NCBI RefSeq assembly: GCF_030408815.1
Contig: NZ_CP047355.1
Location: 682,001-746,000 of the forward strand
Reading direction: 5' to 3'
Source of the DNA: Corynebacterium freiburgense
GTDB lineage: Bacteria > Actinomycetota > Actinomycetes > Mycobacteriales > Mycobacteriaceae
DNA: 64,000 nt
The first letter of the stretch is position 1, and each line of letters begins with the position of its first letter. The position numbers and the translations under genes are program-made. A model generated the notes under the pieces. It made no database searches, was not told where the DNA came from, and saw only the letters and a list, made by a program, of their open reading frames with translations. Positions 9,196-17,554 of this stretch are shown here, piece after piece.

Positions 9196-9233
9196 AAAAC
9201 CCTCGTGCTAGAGAAACCTAGCACGAGGGTTTT
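9196..9233 (+). terminator. Rho-independent terminator after tRNA-fMet
   Basis: Perfect 15-nt arms AAAACCCTCGTGCTA / TAGCACGAGGGTTTT with an 8-nt loop, just after the tRNA. The U-rich end is part of the stem, so it could act on both strands. Confidence 0.85.
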
Positions 9234-9258
9234 CTCCATTGGAAGGGTAACGAAGGCT

Positions 9259-9630
9259 ATGGAGTTGAAATCACTGGTAACAATGTTGATTCTCCCCAAA
9301 GATGAAGCCTGGATTCTAAAAGAGCTCAGTGCCCATTTTGGAAGCGATATACAGCCTCAATTTCATGATGGAGATGCGGAACCTTACCTCTTTGAGCAGT
9401 GGGCGCTTGAACACCCAGACACTCCAGTAGGTGAGCGTAGAATCAGAACACTCAGTGCACGTGTAAATGACAGCGATGTAAAGCGAGTTGCTGAAGTGGT
9501 GATCGATATTATCTCCCCTCACGCTCGCGAAGAAGACCGCAAAATCCGAAATGGTGAACAAGTTACAATGACACCAGACCGCATACCTTGGTCCGCATAC
9601 ACTGCCTTGTGGGAAGATGAGGTTCGCTGA
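9259..9630 (+). CDS. Hypothetical protein, 123 residues
   Basis: A soluble acidic protein that I do not recognise. It begins MELKSLVTMLILPKDEAWIL and has no signal peptide, membrane segment or Cys cluster. The frame is open upstream to 9205, but that would run through the tRNA terminator; ATG 9259 has GAAGG 4 nt upstream and is the better start. The ATG at 9283 is another choice. It stands alone, followed by 800 nt without convincing genes. Confidence 0.5.
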   Translation: MELKSLVTMLILPKDEAWILKELSAHFGSDIQPQFHDGDAEPYLFEQWALEHPDTPVGERRIRTLSARVNDSDVKRVAEVVIDIISPHAREEDRKIRNGEQVTMTPDRIPWSAYTALWEDEVR

Positions 9631-9733
9631 GTGGGGGACACCTGCACGTCGGTTGGCGTTCGGTATAAAGCGAGATAGTTTCTGGGTACAGGTGTTTCGG
9701 GGTGCTTCTTTTAAGTATTACTAGGCGGGGGAG

Positions 9734-9780
9734 TGATACAAAATAGGAATGTTTTTTAAAAACATGCCCTTTTTGTACCA
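9734..9780. repeat. 47-nt hairpin, TGATACAAAA family, copy 1
   Basis: A nearly complete palindrome from TGATACAAAATAGGAATG to CATGCCCTTTTTGTACCA with an AT-rich centre TTTTTTAAAAA. Copy 2 lies 37 nt downstream in the same orientation, and copy 3 at 39520 is reversed. All three are exactly 47 nt. Confidence 0.85.
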
Positions 9781-9817
9781 GGGGTGGCGGCAAAACCCAA
9801 GGTCAAAAATCTTCGGT

Positions 9818-9864
9818 TGATACAAAATAGACAGGTTTTTTAAAAACATGCCCTTTTTGTACCA
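9818..9864. repeat. 47-nt hairpin, TGATACAAAA family, copy 2
   Basis: This copy shares its last 29 nt almost exactly with copy 1 (GTTTTTTAAAAACATGCC onward) and has the same ends TGATACAAAATAG and TTTTTGTACCA. Differences fall mainly in the left arm (GACAG instead of GGAAT), which weakens pairing. Confidence 0.85.
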
Positions 9865-10440
9865 GTTGTGCAGCAGCTAAACTAGGCGATTTCTGGATTT
9901 TGTGGGTAGCGGCATGCAATAGCCGTATTCCAACGCCTTACAGGGAAAAATTAAAATGCGCGCAATGTTATAAGGCCGCGAGGTTATGTAAACTCAGATT
10001 ACCTCTGCCAGGTGTCAGCGTCCTTCCCAGACTTTGCCCAGACCTTCCCTAAGCATTTCACGGCTATCTGCTTGGTGTGCGTTCCTTGGTGGCAGTGCAA
10101 AGGGGGACAAGTAAAAGCAAAAGGTCGCACCCCGGTTAATTTGGCAATATCTTTTAATATAAGCCCCTCGGTGCTTGCGGCTCAGTTTCAATAAAACCGC
10201 GGAGGGGTGATATTAACCAGTCGCTTTTTAGCCCCAAGTATTTGGCCCATTGAATTTCCGTTCGTTCATTGTGCCGCGGGCACTTACTGCACTTTCGCGC
10301 CGCATTCGCAAAGGATATTAAAAGAAAAAGCTCGAGTAAATACTTCTTTGGCACTATGTAGCTTGCGAGGGGGCGGACTATTTCATAGCTTATCGACGTC
10401 CCGTTCCCACATGTTGGCCGGTATGTTTAGTAAATCAGTG

Positions 10441-11650
10441 CTAGTGATTTGCTTTAAGATCGTGTGAGCGGACAAACAATAACCAAGTTGTACTTGCAGC
10501 AACGAGGATGACTGATGCGATATGCCAAGCGAGGGACAAATCACCGGTGGCAACGATACTACCTGCGATAATTGACGCCCCAGCTTTGGATAAGCCAGCG
10601 AATGCATTGCGTAGGAGGGTGAAGCTCGCGACTTGGTCCGCTGGTGGCGCTTGGTTGGTCAAAACTTGCATGGTCAGTACGTGGGCAGTTCCAAAGAGAG
10701 AGGCGAAAAAGATTAAGGTGATTGCCGTGTAGGGGGAGGTGATAAAAGCCAGCCCGAAAGAGCTGATTGCGGCAAGAGGGAGCGCGGTGTTGAGCGTGAT
10801 CGGCAGGGGAAGGCGGTCAGTTCCCAGAATGGCTCCAGCGAAGATACCAGCGGCCGATGTGGCGAGGGTTAAAACGGACACCAAGGAAGCACTATTTGCA
10901 TTCGCGGTTGATTGGAGGGAATCTGCAAGAGGGACAATGAGCGTGTTGAGATAAGGGAGAAAAGCACTGCTTGGCACGGAGAACACGAGTACGAGGGTCA
11001 TTAATCGAGTGAGATGCTTGGGACTTCCTTGGTGAGGGTTTGGTTTCGGTGATGTTGTTGTGGGCTTCAGATCATTTGAAGACCGGGATAACGAAAGTTT
11101 TGCAAAGACAAGCGAAAGTATGTAGAGGGCGGCAGAGAAAGTAAAACACCAGGTTATGCCCAATGAGTCGGTGACTAAGCCGGTAGTGCCAGCGCCAGCA
11201 AGGCCGCCGAAAATGCCAAGCGATGTGGCTCTCTGGAGGATCTTGGAGCCGTCGGAACTTGGAAAATGTATGCGAATGATACGTCCTGCGTAGCCTTTAT
11301 TAAATGCTTTGACAATACTCAAAGATGATTGGGAAATAACAAAGATGGTCAGGTAGATCGGGTGTGAAGGGCTAAGTATTTAAGACAATGGCACCCGCAA
11401 CCAAAAGAGAATTCGAAGTTGCGAGGCGTCGTTCAGCGCCCGGGGCGTCGGCAAGCGAACGGAACAACAAACTTACAATGACCCCGGGAAGATATGCGGT
11501 GGCGCCAATCACCCCAACCCACACCGGACTTTGTGTCGCCGCGAATACTGCGAGAACAATGCACAAGCTTTGCATTGTTTCCGCGAAATTTGAGGTGAGG
11601 TAGAACGCCTGGAATACTGTGGCTCCGTGAGGTGATTTACGGATGCGCAT
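10441..11650 (-). pseudogene. MFS transporter gene broken by a frameshift
   Basis: Two frames together make one major-facilitator protein of about 400 residues. The first (11650-11372) starts MRIRKSPHGATVFQAFYL, has ribosome binding site AAGGAG further upstream, covers the first two or three TM segments and stops after VAGAIVLNT. The second (from about 11379 to 10441) continues in another frame as ILSPSHPIYLTIFVISQSSL and carries the remaining TM segments to the end LLFVRSHDLKANH. The break falls in TTAAATACTTAG near 11373-11382 and looks like a one-base indel. Read as recent decay, or as a sequencing error. The substrate is unknown; the family resembles drug-efflux MFS. Confidence 0.75.
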
Positions 11651-12009
11651 TAGCGTTGTATCCCAATCCTCACAGAAAACTCCTTTTGCGAACTAGTGTT
11701 CAATTCAATGGGGGGTCTATCAAAGGAGGGTGGATGCGGAACCTCACTCATTAACTTACTAACTTGTGTAGCTGCGCATCGTGTCTGTGATATCAGGGAT
11801 TGTTGGCGAGTCTGCAACTCTATGCGGTATTGGAAAACGCCAAACTTGTTCAGACCTGAAAATCTGCAATGGACTTATTTCTTCCAAAGGCAAACTTTAA
11901 CAGCTGCAGTGCGTCATATTAATATGTAGATTGTATGTGCTAATATCAGGAGTTTAGCATCTAGAAAATGTTTGCTATATCCTTTAATCCAGAGCTTTTA
12001 ATGGTGTTC
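11651..12009. other. AT-rich intergenic stretch
   Basis: I see no coding sequence or clear repeat here. It separates the broken MFS gene from the array of small membrane protein genes. Confidence 0.4.
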
Positions 12010-12262
12010 TGAGAAAAATGGGATTGACCACATAAATAACGTTGGTAATGAAATCAATGAGAAGATAGTTGCTGCCTATAGGTCATAGGATTTTGGCCTG
12101 ATTGCAAAGAATACATTGAAAAACTACGCTAAAAAATGTTACTTAGTCAAGTAACTTCCATGTCCGCAATTTCCCAAATAATTCTTGCAGCGATATAGCT
12201 TAGGAATGTCAAAAACCAGCCGATTTTGCGTGCTGTAAAAACATGGGGAACCTCATTCTTAC
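12010..12262 (-). pseudogene. Decayed fourth copy of the type A small membrane protein
   Basis: From 12260 down to 12147 the frame reads VFTARKIGWFLTFLSYIAARIIWEI, clearly type A, then stops. Downstream, 12146-12010 still matches the second half of the copy at 14166-14462 at the nucleotide level (TTACCAACSTTATTTATGTG and flanks), but a deletion and stop codons break it. The start region has GAGG then GTT where copy 12586-12852 has an in-frame GTG, so the start codon is also lost. It is closest to the 14166 copy, which suggests a recent duplication. Confidence 0.7.
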
Positions 12263-12283
12263 ATTTAAAATCGCGGTTGTAAA

Positions 12284-12580
12284 TCAGTAGAATAAGGGCG
12301 CTAAAGGAGGGACTATGAAGAAAATCAAGAGTGGAGAATAGAAGGTTAGTATACCGGCGATAATCAGATCGTGGCTTTTTGATTTCACACTTAGCGTTAA
12401 AATAGTGGCGGAGATTGCTACTACACAAAAGATCAAAAACCACAGTGCTGTGTAGTTTTCGCCTGGAAGCCAGAGTGGATGCAAAGCCCATGCACTGGCA
12501 GGAACCAAAGAGAAGAGCGTGAGCCCCCAGCCTATTGGTCGAGCGTGGTGGATAAAAATTGCCTTGTTGTTTTGAATCAT
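12284..12580 (-). CDS. Type B small three-TM protein, copy 3
   Basis: A 98-residue protein of an unrecognised family, called type B here. It begins MIQNNKAIFIHHARPIGWGL, and the ARPIGWGLT motif starts exactly 12 residues after the Met, as in the other two copies. Three hydrophobic segments are seen (about 16-34, 44-62, 70-92) with the basic SVKSKSHDL loop before the third; the positive charges suggest N-inside, C-outside. It lies 5 nt after the stop of the type A partner, so the two are likely translated together. No catalytic or metal-binding motif is visible. The function is unknown. Confidence 0.6.
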   Translation of the reverse strand: MIQNNKAIFIHHARPIGWGLTLFSLVPASAWALHPLWLPGENYTALWFLIFCVVAISATILTLSVKSKSHDLIIAGILTFYSPLLIFFIVPPLAPLFY

Positions 12581-12585
12581 TAGTA

Positions 12586-12852
12586 TCACTTTGCGGAGAA
12601 ATACGGGGCAGCCCATCCAACAACAACAAGTAATGAAGTGGATGAGAATAATGCGGCGGCCCAAAGGTCGTAGCACTTAAATTTTATGGCAAGAAATACG
12701 ATTGCTAGAAAGCATATTAGAATTCCAACTATATTCACGTAATGGAGCCATGTGGGGCCATTTAGGTTTGACCAGTATAAAAAGGCCAAGATGTAACTTG
12801 GTATCGTTAAGCACCAACCAATTTTTCGTGGTGTAATAAACACATGAATCAC
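12586..12852 (-). CDS. Type A small three-TM protein, copy 3
   Basis: An 88-residue protein of an unrecognised family, type A. The motif TPRKIGWCLT is at the N-terminus, and AIKFKCYDLWAAALFSSTSL leads into the third hydrophobic segment. Type A and B proteins share the R-[KP]-[IV]-G-W-x-L-T start and the basic loop ending in DL, so they are probably ancient duplicates of each other. The frame starts at GTG 12852, directly abutting AAGGA; a second GTG three codons later is 9 nt from that site and may be the true start. The partner type B gene follows after 5 nt. Confidence 0.6.
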   Translation of the reverse strand: MIHVFITPRKIGWCLTIPSYILAFLYWSNLNGPTWLHYVNIVGILICFLAIVFLAIKFKCYDLWAAALFSSTSLLVVVGWAAPYFSAK

Positions 12853-13863
12853 TCCTTCGTATTATTATGAGTTTTATACTATATTAGTTCATATGCCCCC
12901 GAGATTTGGTTTTAGTACAGAGCGAGCGCCGATTCAAGGCAGCTTACGACGCTCACTTTTTATTTCCAGGGATATTCGCTGTGTCGCATGCACATACTCG
13001 TTACTTGTGTTTGTGTGCTTTAACAAATGGTAATCCTCCGTAGAATACTGGCCAGGGGAATTAATGATTTTGCGGGGCAGGAGTTCTTATATGCTGATTT
13101 TTTGCGATTGAATAACCTTCGAACATTTCCAAGTACCATTTTTGAGTTTGAATAACTATTCAACTTCTGATCATATTGAAATATATTTCAATTAAAAAAG
13201 TAAGCGTTAGATTAGAATTGTCACGTGATGTGGATTCAGGCTCACGTGACTCACTGTCTTAATGCGTCTGATCTGGTTCACGGTAGTTGTAAAGGGGATT
13301 TCTTTTCTATGATTCATCGCCAACAAGCTGGAGCGTGATCGTTGCGTTGACTTTATTAGAGTTTGTTGAAGCTGGTTGTCTTCTCGCAATGAATTTCGGA
13401 GTTTTTGGCCATTGATCATAGTATCAAGAAAACTGCTAATGTGATTCCGGATATTTCTGCTGTTATGTAGATTAGGAAGGTGAGGGACGTAACGACTTTA
13501 TGGGCAGTTGAAAAAAGGGGGTAAAATCTTGCCTATTTCTAGTCAGTAGTAAGGTTCTATCTTGCAATTAGTGTTATTCACAGACGCAATAATTCTGCAT
13601 GTTGTAACGTCTCTAGGTAACTATTTATGACCGATAGTAGCTTTAAATAATTTTTATAAAAAGATTAAAATCGAAGAATGTGAAGCTATACGGATTTATG
13701 CAACTATTTAGTTGTATAATATGAACCTTACAACAGACAAATTTTGAGGTTGACTATCGAGAATTCTTACGCTTACGTTGGTGGAAATCGCCTAATCATT
13801 AAGTTTTATTTTTTTGGGCACATTGTCCCCAAAAATCTGTAATGAACTTTTGTGACGGTTAAA
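12853..13863. other. AT-rich stretch between modules
   Basis: I see no intact gene. It contains the type A remnant at 13425-13512 and an inverted repeat TCACGTGA-[12 nt]-TCACGTGA near 13221-13250. The low GC content contrasts with the flanking housekeeping DNA. Confidence 0.4.
13425..13512 (-). pseudogene. Fragment of a type A small membrane protein
   Basis: On the minus strand this translates to AHKVVTSLTFLIYITAEISG, which aligns with ARKVGWSLTFLSYIAAGII of the 14166 copy; the bases TAAAGTCG and TTCCTAA match as well. The Gly-Trp of the motif is gone, a stop follows, and no start is visible. Confidence 0.55.
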
Positions 13864-14148
13864 TTAATTGAAATAGTTGGGCAGCACTATCATTATTAGT
13901 GGGGCATTAAAGGCTATAAGTCCTGCAAGAATTAGGTCGTGGCATTTGCTCTTGTTTGCTAGCAGGATGATGCAGAATGTAATGATTACAACACATAATA
14001 TCATTAACCACATTAATGTATAGACTGAGCGTGCTGGGCCAAAAAACTCAAAGCGCCAGGCTGCGGCTGGGAGAAATGCAATTGCCGTAAGTCCCCAACC
14101 TATTGGCCTGGCGTAACGTATAAGTGTTTTCGAATGTGTTAATTGCAT
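13864..14148 (-). CDS. Type B small three-TM protein, copy 2
   Basis: A 94-residue protein beginning MQLTHSKTLIRYARPIGWGL, with the same 12-residue spacing to ARPIGWGLT as copies 1 and 3; that spacing is why I choose ATG 14148 over a TTG at 14169. Three hydrophobic segments follow, with the basic loop NKSKCHDL before the last. It lies 17 nt after the type A stop in this module. A Phe-Gly-Pro-Ala-Arg stretch (FFGPARS) after the first segment is shared with copy 1 (LFGPASR). The function is unknown. Confidence 0.6.
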   Translation of the reverse strand: MQLTHSKTLIRYARPIGWGLTAIAFLPAAAWRFEFFGPARSVYTLMWLMILCVVIITFCIILLANKSKCHDLILAGLIAFNAPLIMIVLPNYFN

Positions 14149-14165
14149 TGTGTAGTTCACCACTT

Positions 14166-14462
14166 TCAATTATGTTCGGAAAAAAAGGGCACTGCCCACA
14201 TAAATAAGGTTGGTAACGAAATTAGTGATATCACGGCGGCGGCCCACAAATCATGGTATTTAGACTTTATTGCGAAGAAAATATTAAAAACTACGCTGAT
14301 AATAATCACGCCTAAAAATATATCTCCTAGCCATAAAATTTGCATGTCGGTGATCTCCCAAATAATTCCCGCAGCGATATAACTTAGGAACGTCAAGGAC
14401 CATCCGACTTTACGTGCTGTTACAGACTTGTGCAATAGTCTCACCTGATTTTTATTGGCCAA
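14166..14462 (-). CDS. Type A small three-TM protein, copy 2
   Basis: A 98-residue protein if the TTG at 14462 is used, or 92 residues from GTG 14444, which better matches the other copies. Motif TARKVGWSLTFLSYIAAGII at the start, then a second hydrophobic segment and AIKSKYHDLWAAAVISLISL. The C-terminal WAVPFFSEHN resembles WHAPFFSVS and WAAPYFSAK in copies 1 and 3, giving a family end motif W-x-x-P-[FY]-F-S. No good ribosome binding site is seen for either start. Its partner type B follows. Confidence 0.58.
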   Translation of the reverse strand: MANKNQVRLLHKSVTARKVGWSLTFLSYIAAGIIWEITDMQILWLGDIFLGVIIISVVFNIFFAIKSKYHDLWAAAVISLISLPTLFMWAVPFFSEHN

Positions 14463-15432
14463 TGGGAAGTGCTTTTAGATTAATTTTGTTGTCCGTCAGT
14501 ATGCTAATTTTATCAATGTATTGTGCTGATCGAAATTATTATTTGTTAAATGGTAGTAATTGTGGGTAATTTGTGGCTTAGTTGCAACCTTTAAGGTTGC
14601 CGCGCCCGCAGCTGGCCCTACGCAGCGTATGACGGCCGTTTTCATTGGAGGGGGCTGCAGCGGGTGCTTTGGCTTTGCCTGGTCTTACTTATTGGTTCCG
14701 CTTGGTATACTTCCGGATGGCTACAATATTAGTAGCAGTCGTGATAGCGAGGGGTTCCAAATATCGCCGCCTCGAGATATGTTCGAGCACGACGATCTTT
14801 CTCCGACGGATATTCGCCACGAAGGCTTCGCAATTTATTCACGAATTCTTCATCGCAGGTACATATATCTTTACCCAGATTTATACCCTGTAGTGAGAAG
14901 TTTTTTGATCTTCATGAATTTTCTCCTTAAAAAGGACGATTTCTTTAGGTGAAGATGGCTTAGATTGGAGGTAATATAACTCCGCTATCCAGGTAAGCAG
15001 TAGTTTTGTTTCGTGTCTAGTGTTGCTGTGGAATCAATCTTCAGGGGTGTTTATTGCTTTATTTTTAGCAATATGTAGGGCGGATGTGTTTCATAGTCGG
15101 GTGGAATGGTGTTTCCTGTATGGCTATATCGCACACTATTTCGAACTTTTTATTTTTTCGAAGATACTTTCACTGAAATATAAAGTGATTCAGAGTGTCA
15201 GGTTTATAATGCTGCAGAAAGTGTTAATAATCTGAATCGCCTTTTTGTGCTGCGGGAAAGGTGGACTCTGGGTGGTTGGTGGATAAACAATTGCGGCTGC
15301 CATCGGGCACTGAAGTAAAGTTTGAACTCAAAGTCAACCGATTATTATATGTCGAACATATCGCCGCAATTGTGTAGCTTGACAGAGGGTCCCATTTTGG
15401 CGCAAAAGGGTGTTGGTATTTCCTGGGTGTAT
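14463..15432. other. Gene-poor AT-rich stretch
   Basis: Frames on the plus strand at 14559-14952 and 15020-15235 have no ribosome binding site, no recognisable motif and odd composition, so I do not call them genes. I find no A/B homology here. It may hold promoters for the module to the left. Confidence 0.4.
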
Positions 15433-15479
15433 TAGCGGACGCCACGCGCTAGGGGGTAGCGGACGCCACGCGCTAGGGG
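15433..15479. repeat. Tandem direct repeat, two 23-nt units
   Basis: TAGCGGACGCCACGCGCTAG followed by GGG occurs at 15433-15455 and 15457-15479, one base apart. Each unit carries the small inverted repeat TAGCG / CGCTA. The second unit overlaps the stop codon of the type B gene at 15473, so the repeat has set or extended that protein's end. Confidence 0.85.
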
Positions 15480-15772
15480 AGCAGCGGCCTGATAATGTCA
15501 CCGCCGAATCCGAGAATTATTGTGGAGTAAAACGCAAGTATCCCGGCAAACACTAGGTCGTGGCATTTGGATACCACGCTTAGCCGTAAAATAGCGGCGG
15601 TGATAATGATTATCCCGTAAATCAAGGCCCACATGATGGTGGTGGTTTCTCGGGATGCGGGCCCAAATAGTTGGTTGAGCCAAGCAAATGCCAAAAGGTA
15701 TGCCAGGGCGGTGAGTCCCCAACCAAGTGTTCGGGCGTAGCGGATAATAAACGAGGGGTTAGCTATAGGCAT
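15473..15772 (-). CDS. Type B small three-TM protein, copy 1
   Basis: A 99-residue protein starting MPIANPSFIIRYARTLGWGL; the family motif reads ARTLGWGLT here. Three hydrophobic segments at about 17-34, 45-66 and 74-92, with the basic loop VVSKCHDL before the third. It is 5 nt downstream of its type A partner, the same gap as in module 3. The stop codon lies within a 23-nt tandem repeat. The function is unknown; no Cys pair or charged residue inside a membrane segment points to transport or catalysis. Confidence 0.62.
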   Translation of the reverse strand: MPIANPSFIIRYARTLGWGLTALAYLLAFAWLNQLFGPASRETTTIMWALIYGIIIITAAILRLSVVSKCHDLVFAGILAFYSTIILGFGGDIIRPLLP

Positions 15773-15777
15773 TCTGA

Positions 15778-16050
15778 TCAACTCACTGAGAAAAACGGTG
15801 CGTGCCACCAGAAAATGGTGAATAGTGATGTAAGTGAAAATAGTGCTCCGGCCCAAAGGTCATAATATTTAAACTTGATCGCAAATATTATATTGACCAC
15901 TACGGATAGCAGAATTATCGCCACATAGACAGCATGGGTCCATTCGTAGCCTTCAGTGTTCCACCAGAAAAATCCTGGCAAAATATAGCTTAATGCAGTT
16001 AAACCCCAGCCGATTTTACGTGGCGTCAATAACAGAGCCGTGGATGACAT
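15778..16050 (-). CDS. Type A small three-TM protein, copy 1
   Basis: A 90-residue protein starting MSSTALLLTPRKIGWGLTAL. AAAGGAGCG lies 5 nt before the ATG, the best ribosome binding site of the array. Hydrophobic segments at about 13-32, 39-58 and 66-84; the loop AIKFKYYDLWAGALFSLTSL precedes and enters the third. C-terminal WHAPFFSVS fits the family end motif. It is the first gene of the array on the minus strand. A TATAAT on the minus strand at 16207-16202 could be its promoter, with a 150-nt leader. Confidence 0.65.
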   Translation of the reverse strand: MSSTALLLTPRKIGWGLTALSYILPGFFWWNTEGYEWTHAVYVAIILLSVVVNIIFAIKFKYYDLWAGALFSLTSLFTIFWWHAPFFSVS

Positions 16051-16357
16051 AAAAGCGCTCCTTTCTGCAATTGCAATGCCTGCGCAAAAGTCTTTAGTTT
16101 TTAGGGGTAAAACGCTCAAGGTGTATATGGGCTGTAGTAAAGATCAGCGCTCATGCATTACCTCGTTAAACGCCAATGGTTCTCTTCCGGTAGAAAATAT
16201 AATTATAGCAAGCTGCGGTTGTCACGCTTAGATGTAATTTTGCCGGGAGGCCGAAATATGTAGGCTGCGGCAGCTTTCCGCGGCGTCGATAAGCGCGGGT
16301 GCGTTTTCTGTTAGCGTGGTGTTAGCAGCCTGCAGGACGGACCGCCCGAGGGTAACT

Positions 16358-17218
16358 ATGAACAATAAGACGGATCTTTCCTTAGATACATTAGAGGGGC
16401 GTCGGTGTTCGAAATGGGATGCGGCTGGTCAGCCGTCGTTGCACTCGATTAGCGTTGTTATTCCTTGTTTTAATGATGCAGCTTTACTTCGGCGCTGCCT
16501 TAAATCATTGGCGGCGCAGCACACACCTCCGGACGAAGTCACTGTTGTGGATAATGCTTCTACTGATAACACCGTAGAGGTTGCCATAGCTGCAGGTGCG
16601 CGCGTAGTCAGCGAGGAGCGCCGCGGCATTACTTGGGCGACCCGAGCTGGTTTCGATGCGGCTTCTTGCGAGATTCTTGCTCGCATTGATGCGGATGTGG
16701 TTGCCCCTTCTGATTATATTTCTAAGCTTCGTGCCGCCTGGGCTGCTGCGGATCTTTCTGCTGGGCGCCGTGTTATTGGCGTTACTGGGGTCGCACGGTT
16801 TGAGGTGCCTGGGTGGTTGGGGGATATAGCTAGCTCTATATATTTGGGCGCTTATCGGCGCAGCGTTGGCTTAGCGTTAGGGCATTACCCACTGTTTGGG
16901 ACCAATTATTCGGTGCGTGCTTCATGGTGGCAGGAGATTCGAGATGAGGTTGATTCTTCGGATACTGAATCGCATGAAGATATGCAGATTTCCTTCGAGG
17001 TGAGGTCTGATGAAACGGTATGGTTTCAACCCGATCTGACTCTTGATATGGATCCTCGGGCACTGTATGGAACCAGGCAAATGCTCCGGCGTTTTCGTAG
17101 AGGAATGCATACTATTCTGCGTGCTTGGCGCAGGCACCCTCCACATAGGCGATTGGCGGCACGTGGTTTGCTCGGTTACGCCAACGCATTTCCTATCCGT
17201 GTGTTTCGCTGGAGGTAA
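16358..17218 (+). CDS. Family 2 glycosyltransferase, probable carotenoid glycosyltransferase
   Basis: A 286-residue GT-A fold enzyme. The N-terminal half is typical of GT2: ISVVIPCFNDAALLRRCLKS, then VTVVDNASTDNTVEVA and the metal/nucleotide-binding ARIDADVVAP (DxD). Late motif SHEDMQISFEV supplies the catalytic-type acidic pair. There is no membrane segment. GAGGG lies 7 nt before ATG 16358; the frame is open to 16316. Because crtYe, crtYf and crtEb follow with a 4-nt gap, I infer that it glycosylates a C50 carotenoid, as the CrtX-type GT2 does for decaprenoxanthin in C. glutamicum. This rests on context. Confidence 0.72.
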   Translation: MNNKTDLSLDTLEGRRCSKWDAAGQPSLHSISVVIPCFNDAALLRRCLKSLAAQHTPPDEVTVVDNASTDNTVEVAIAAGARVVSEERRGITWATRAGFDAASCEILARIDADVVAPSDYISKLRAAWAAADLSAGRRVIGVTGVARFEVPGWLGDIASSIYLGAYRRSVGLALGHYPLFGTNYSVRASWWQEIRDEVDSSDTESHEDMQISFEVRSDETVWFQPDLTLDMDPRALYGTRQMLRRFRRGMHTILRAWRRHPPHRRLAARGLLGYANAFPIRVFRWR

Positions 17219-17222
17219 GCAC

Positions 17223-17554
17223 ATGGCCTTTATATATCTAAGTATTTTGCTGGTGGCTCTGGGGTGCATGGTGCTTTGCGACTTGCGCTGGGGACTCACT
17301 TTTTCCAAGACTTCCGCCGCGCTTGTTGTATCAGTCTGATTATGGTCGGCGCATTTCTGGTGTGGGATGCTTTGGGAATTGCCACGGGATCCTTCTATCG
17401 TGGGAATTCGCCTTATATGACTGGCATTGAATTGGCGCCAGAGTTGCCTCTGGAGGAGCCGATCTTCCTGTTTTTCCTTACCTATCTGACCATGAACTTT
17501 ACGTCTAGCGCACGTTTGCTTTTCGACGCCCCCGTCAGGCAGGTGAGCACATGA
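17223..17554 (+). pseudogene. crtYe: C50 carotenoid cyclase subunit CrtYe, split by a frameshift
   Basis: The two parts match the small lycopene-cyclase-domain subunit CrtYe. Part 1 (17223-17339) gives MAFIYLSILLVALGCMVLCD and runs to ALVVSV before TGA. Part 2, in another frame up to 17554, gives LIMVGAFLVWDALGIATGSF, SPYMTGIELAPELPLEEPIF and the rest, including the conserved PxE(E) motif. An ATG at 17342 begins 2 nt after the TGA, so part 2 could be made by re-initiation as a 70-residue chain. Otherwise it is a disrupted gene or a sequencing error. It overlaps crtYf by ATGA. Confidence 0.75.

Larger units (their letters stand above)
9631..10440. other. Gene-poor stretch with two 47-nt hairpins
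   Basis: The short frames here lack ribosome binding sites and recognisable products. The stretch holds the two hairpins at 9734 and 9818, and a GC-rich inverted repeat near 10166-10208 (CCCCTC with GAGGGG, and GCGG with CCGC) that might be a weak RNA structure. I see nothing else. Confidence 0.5.

Noticed and set aside
14559..14952. Possible plus-strand gene between the modules
   Set aside because: No ribosome binding site, no motif, odd composition, and an overlapping frame of equal quality; it looks like chance.
15224..15445. Minus-strand frame with NTPRK and LSSYTIAA, slightly like type A
   Set aside because: The similarity covers a few residues with wrong spacing and no membrane segments follow.
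12284..16050. Type A/B proteins as paired small multidrug resistance (SMR) transporters
   Set aside because: They have three, not four, hydrophobic segments, no conserved membrane Glu, and both partners show the same charge bias instead of opposite topologies.
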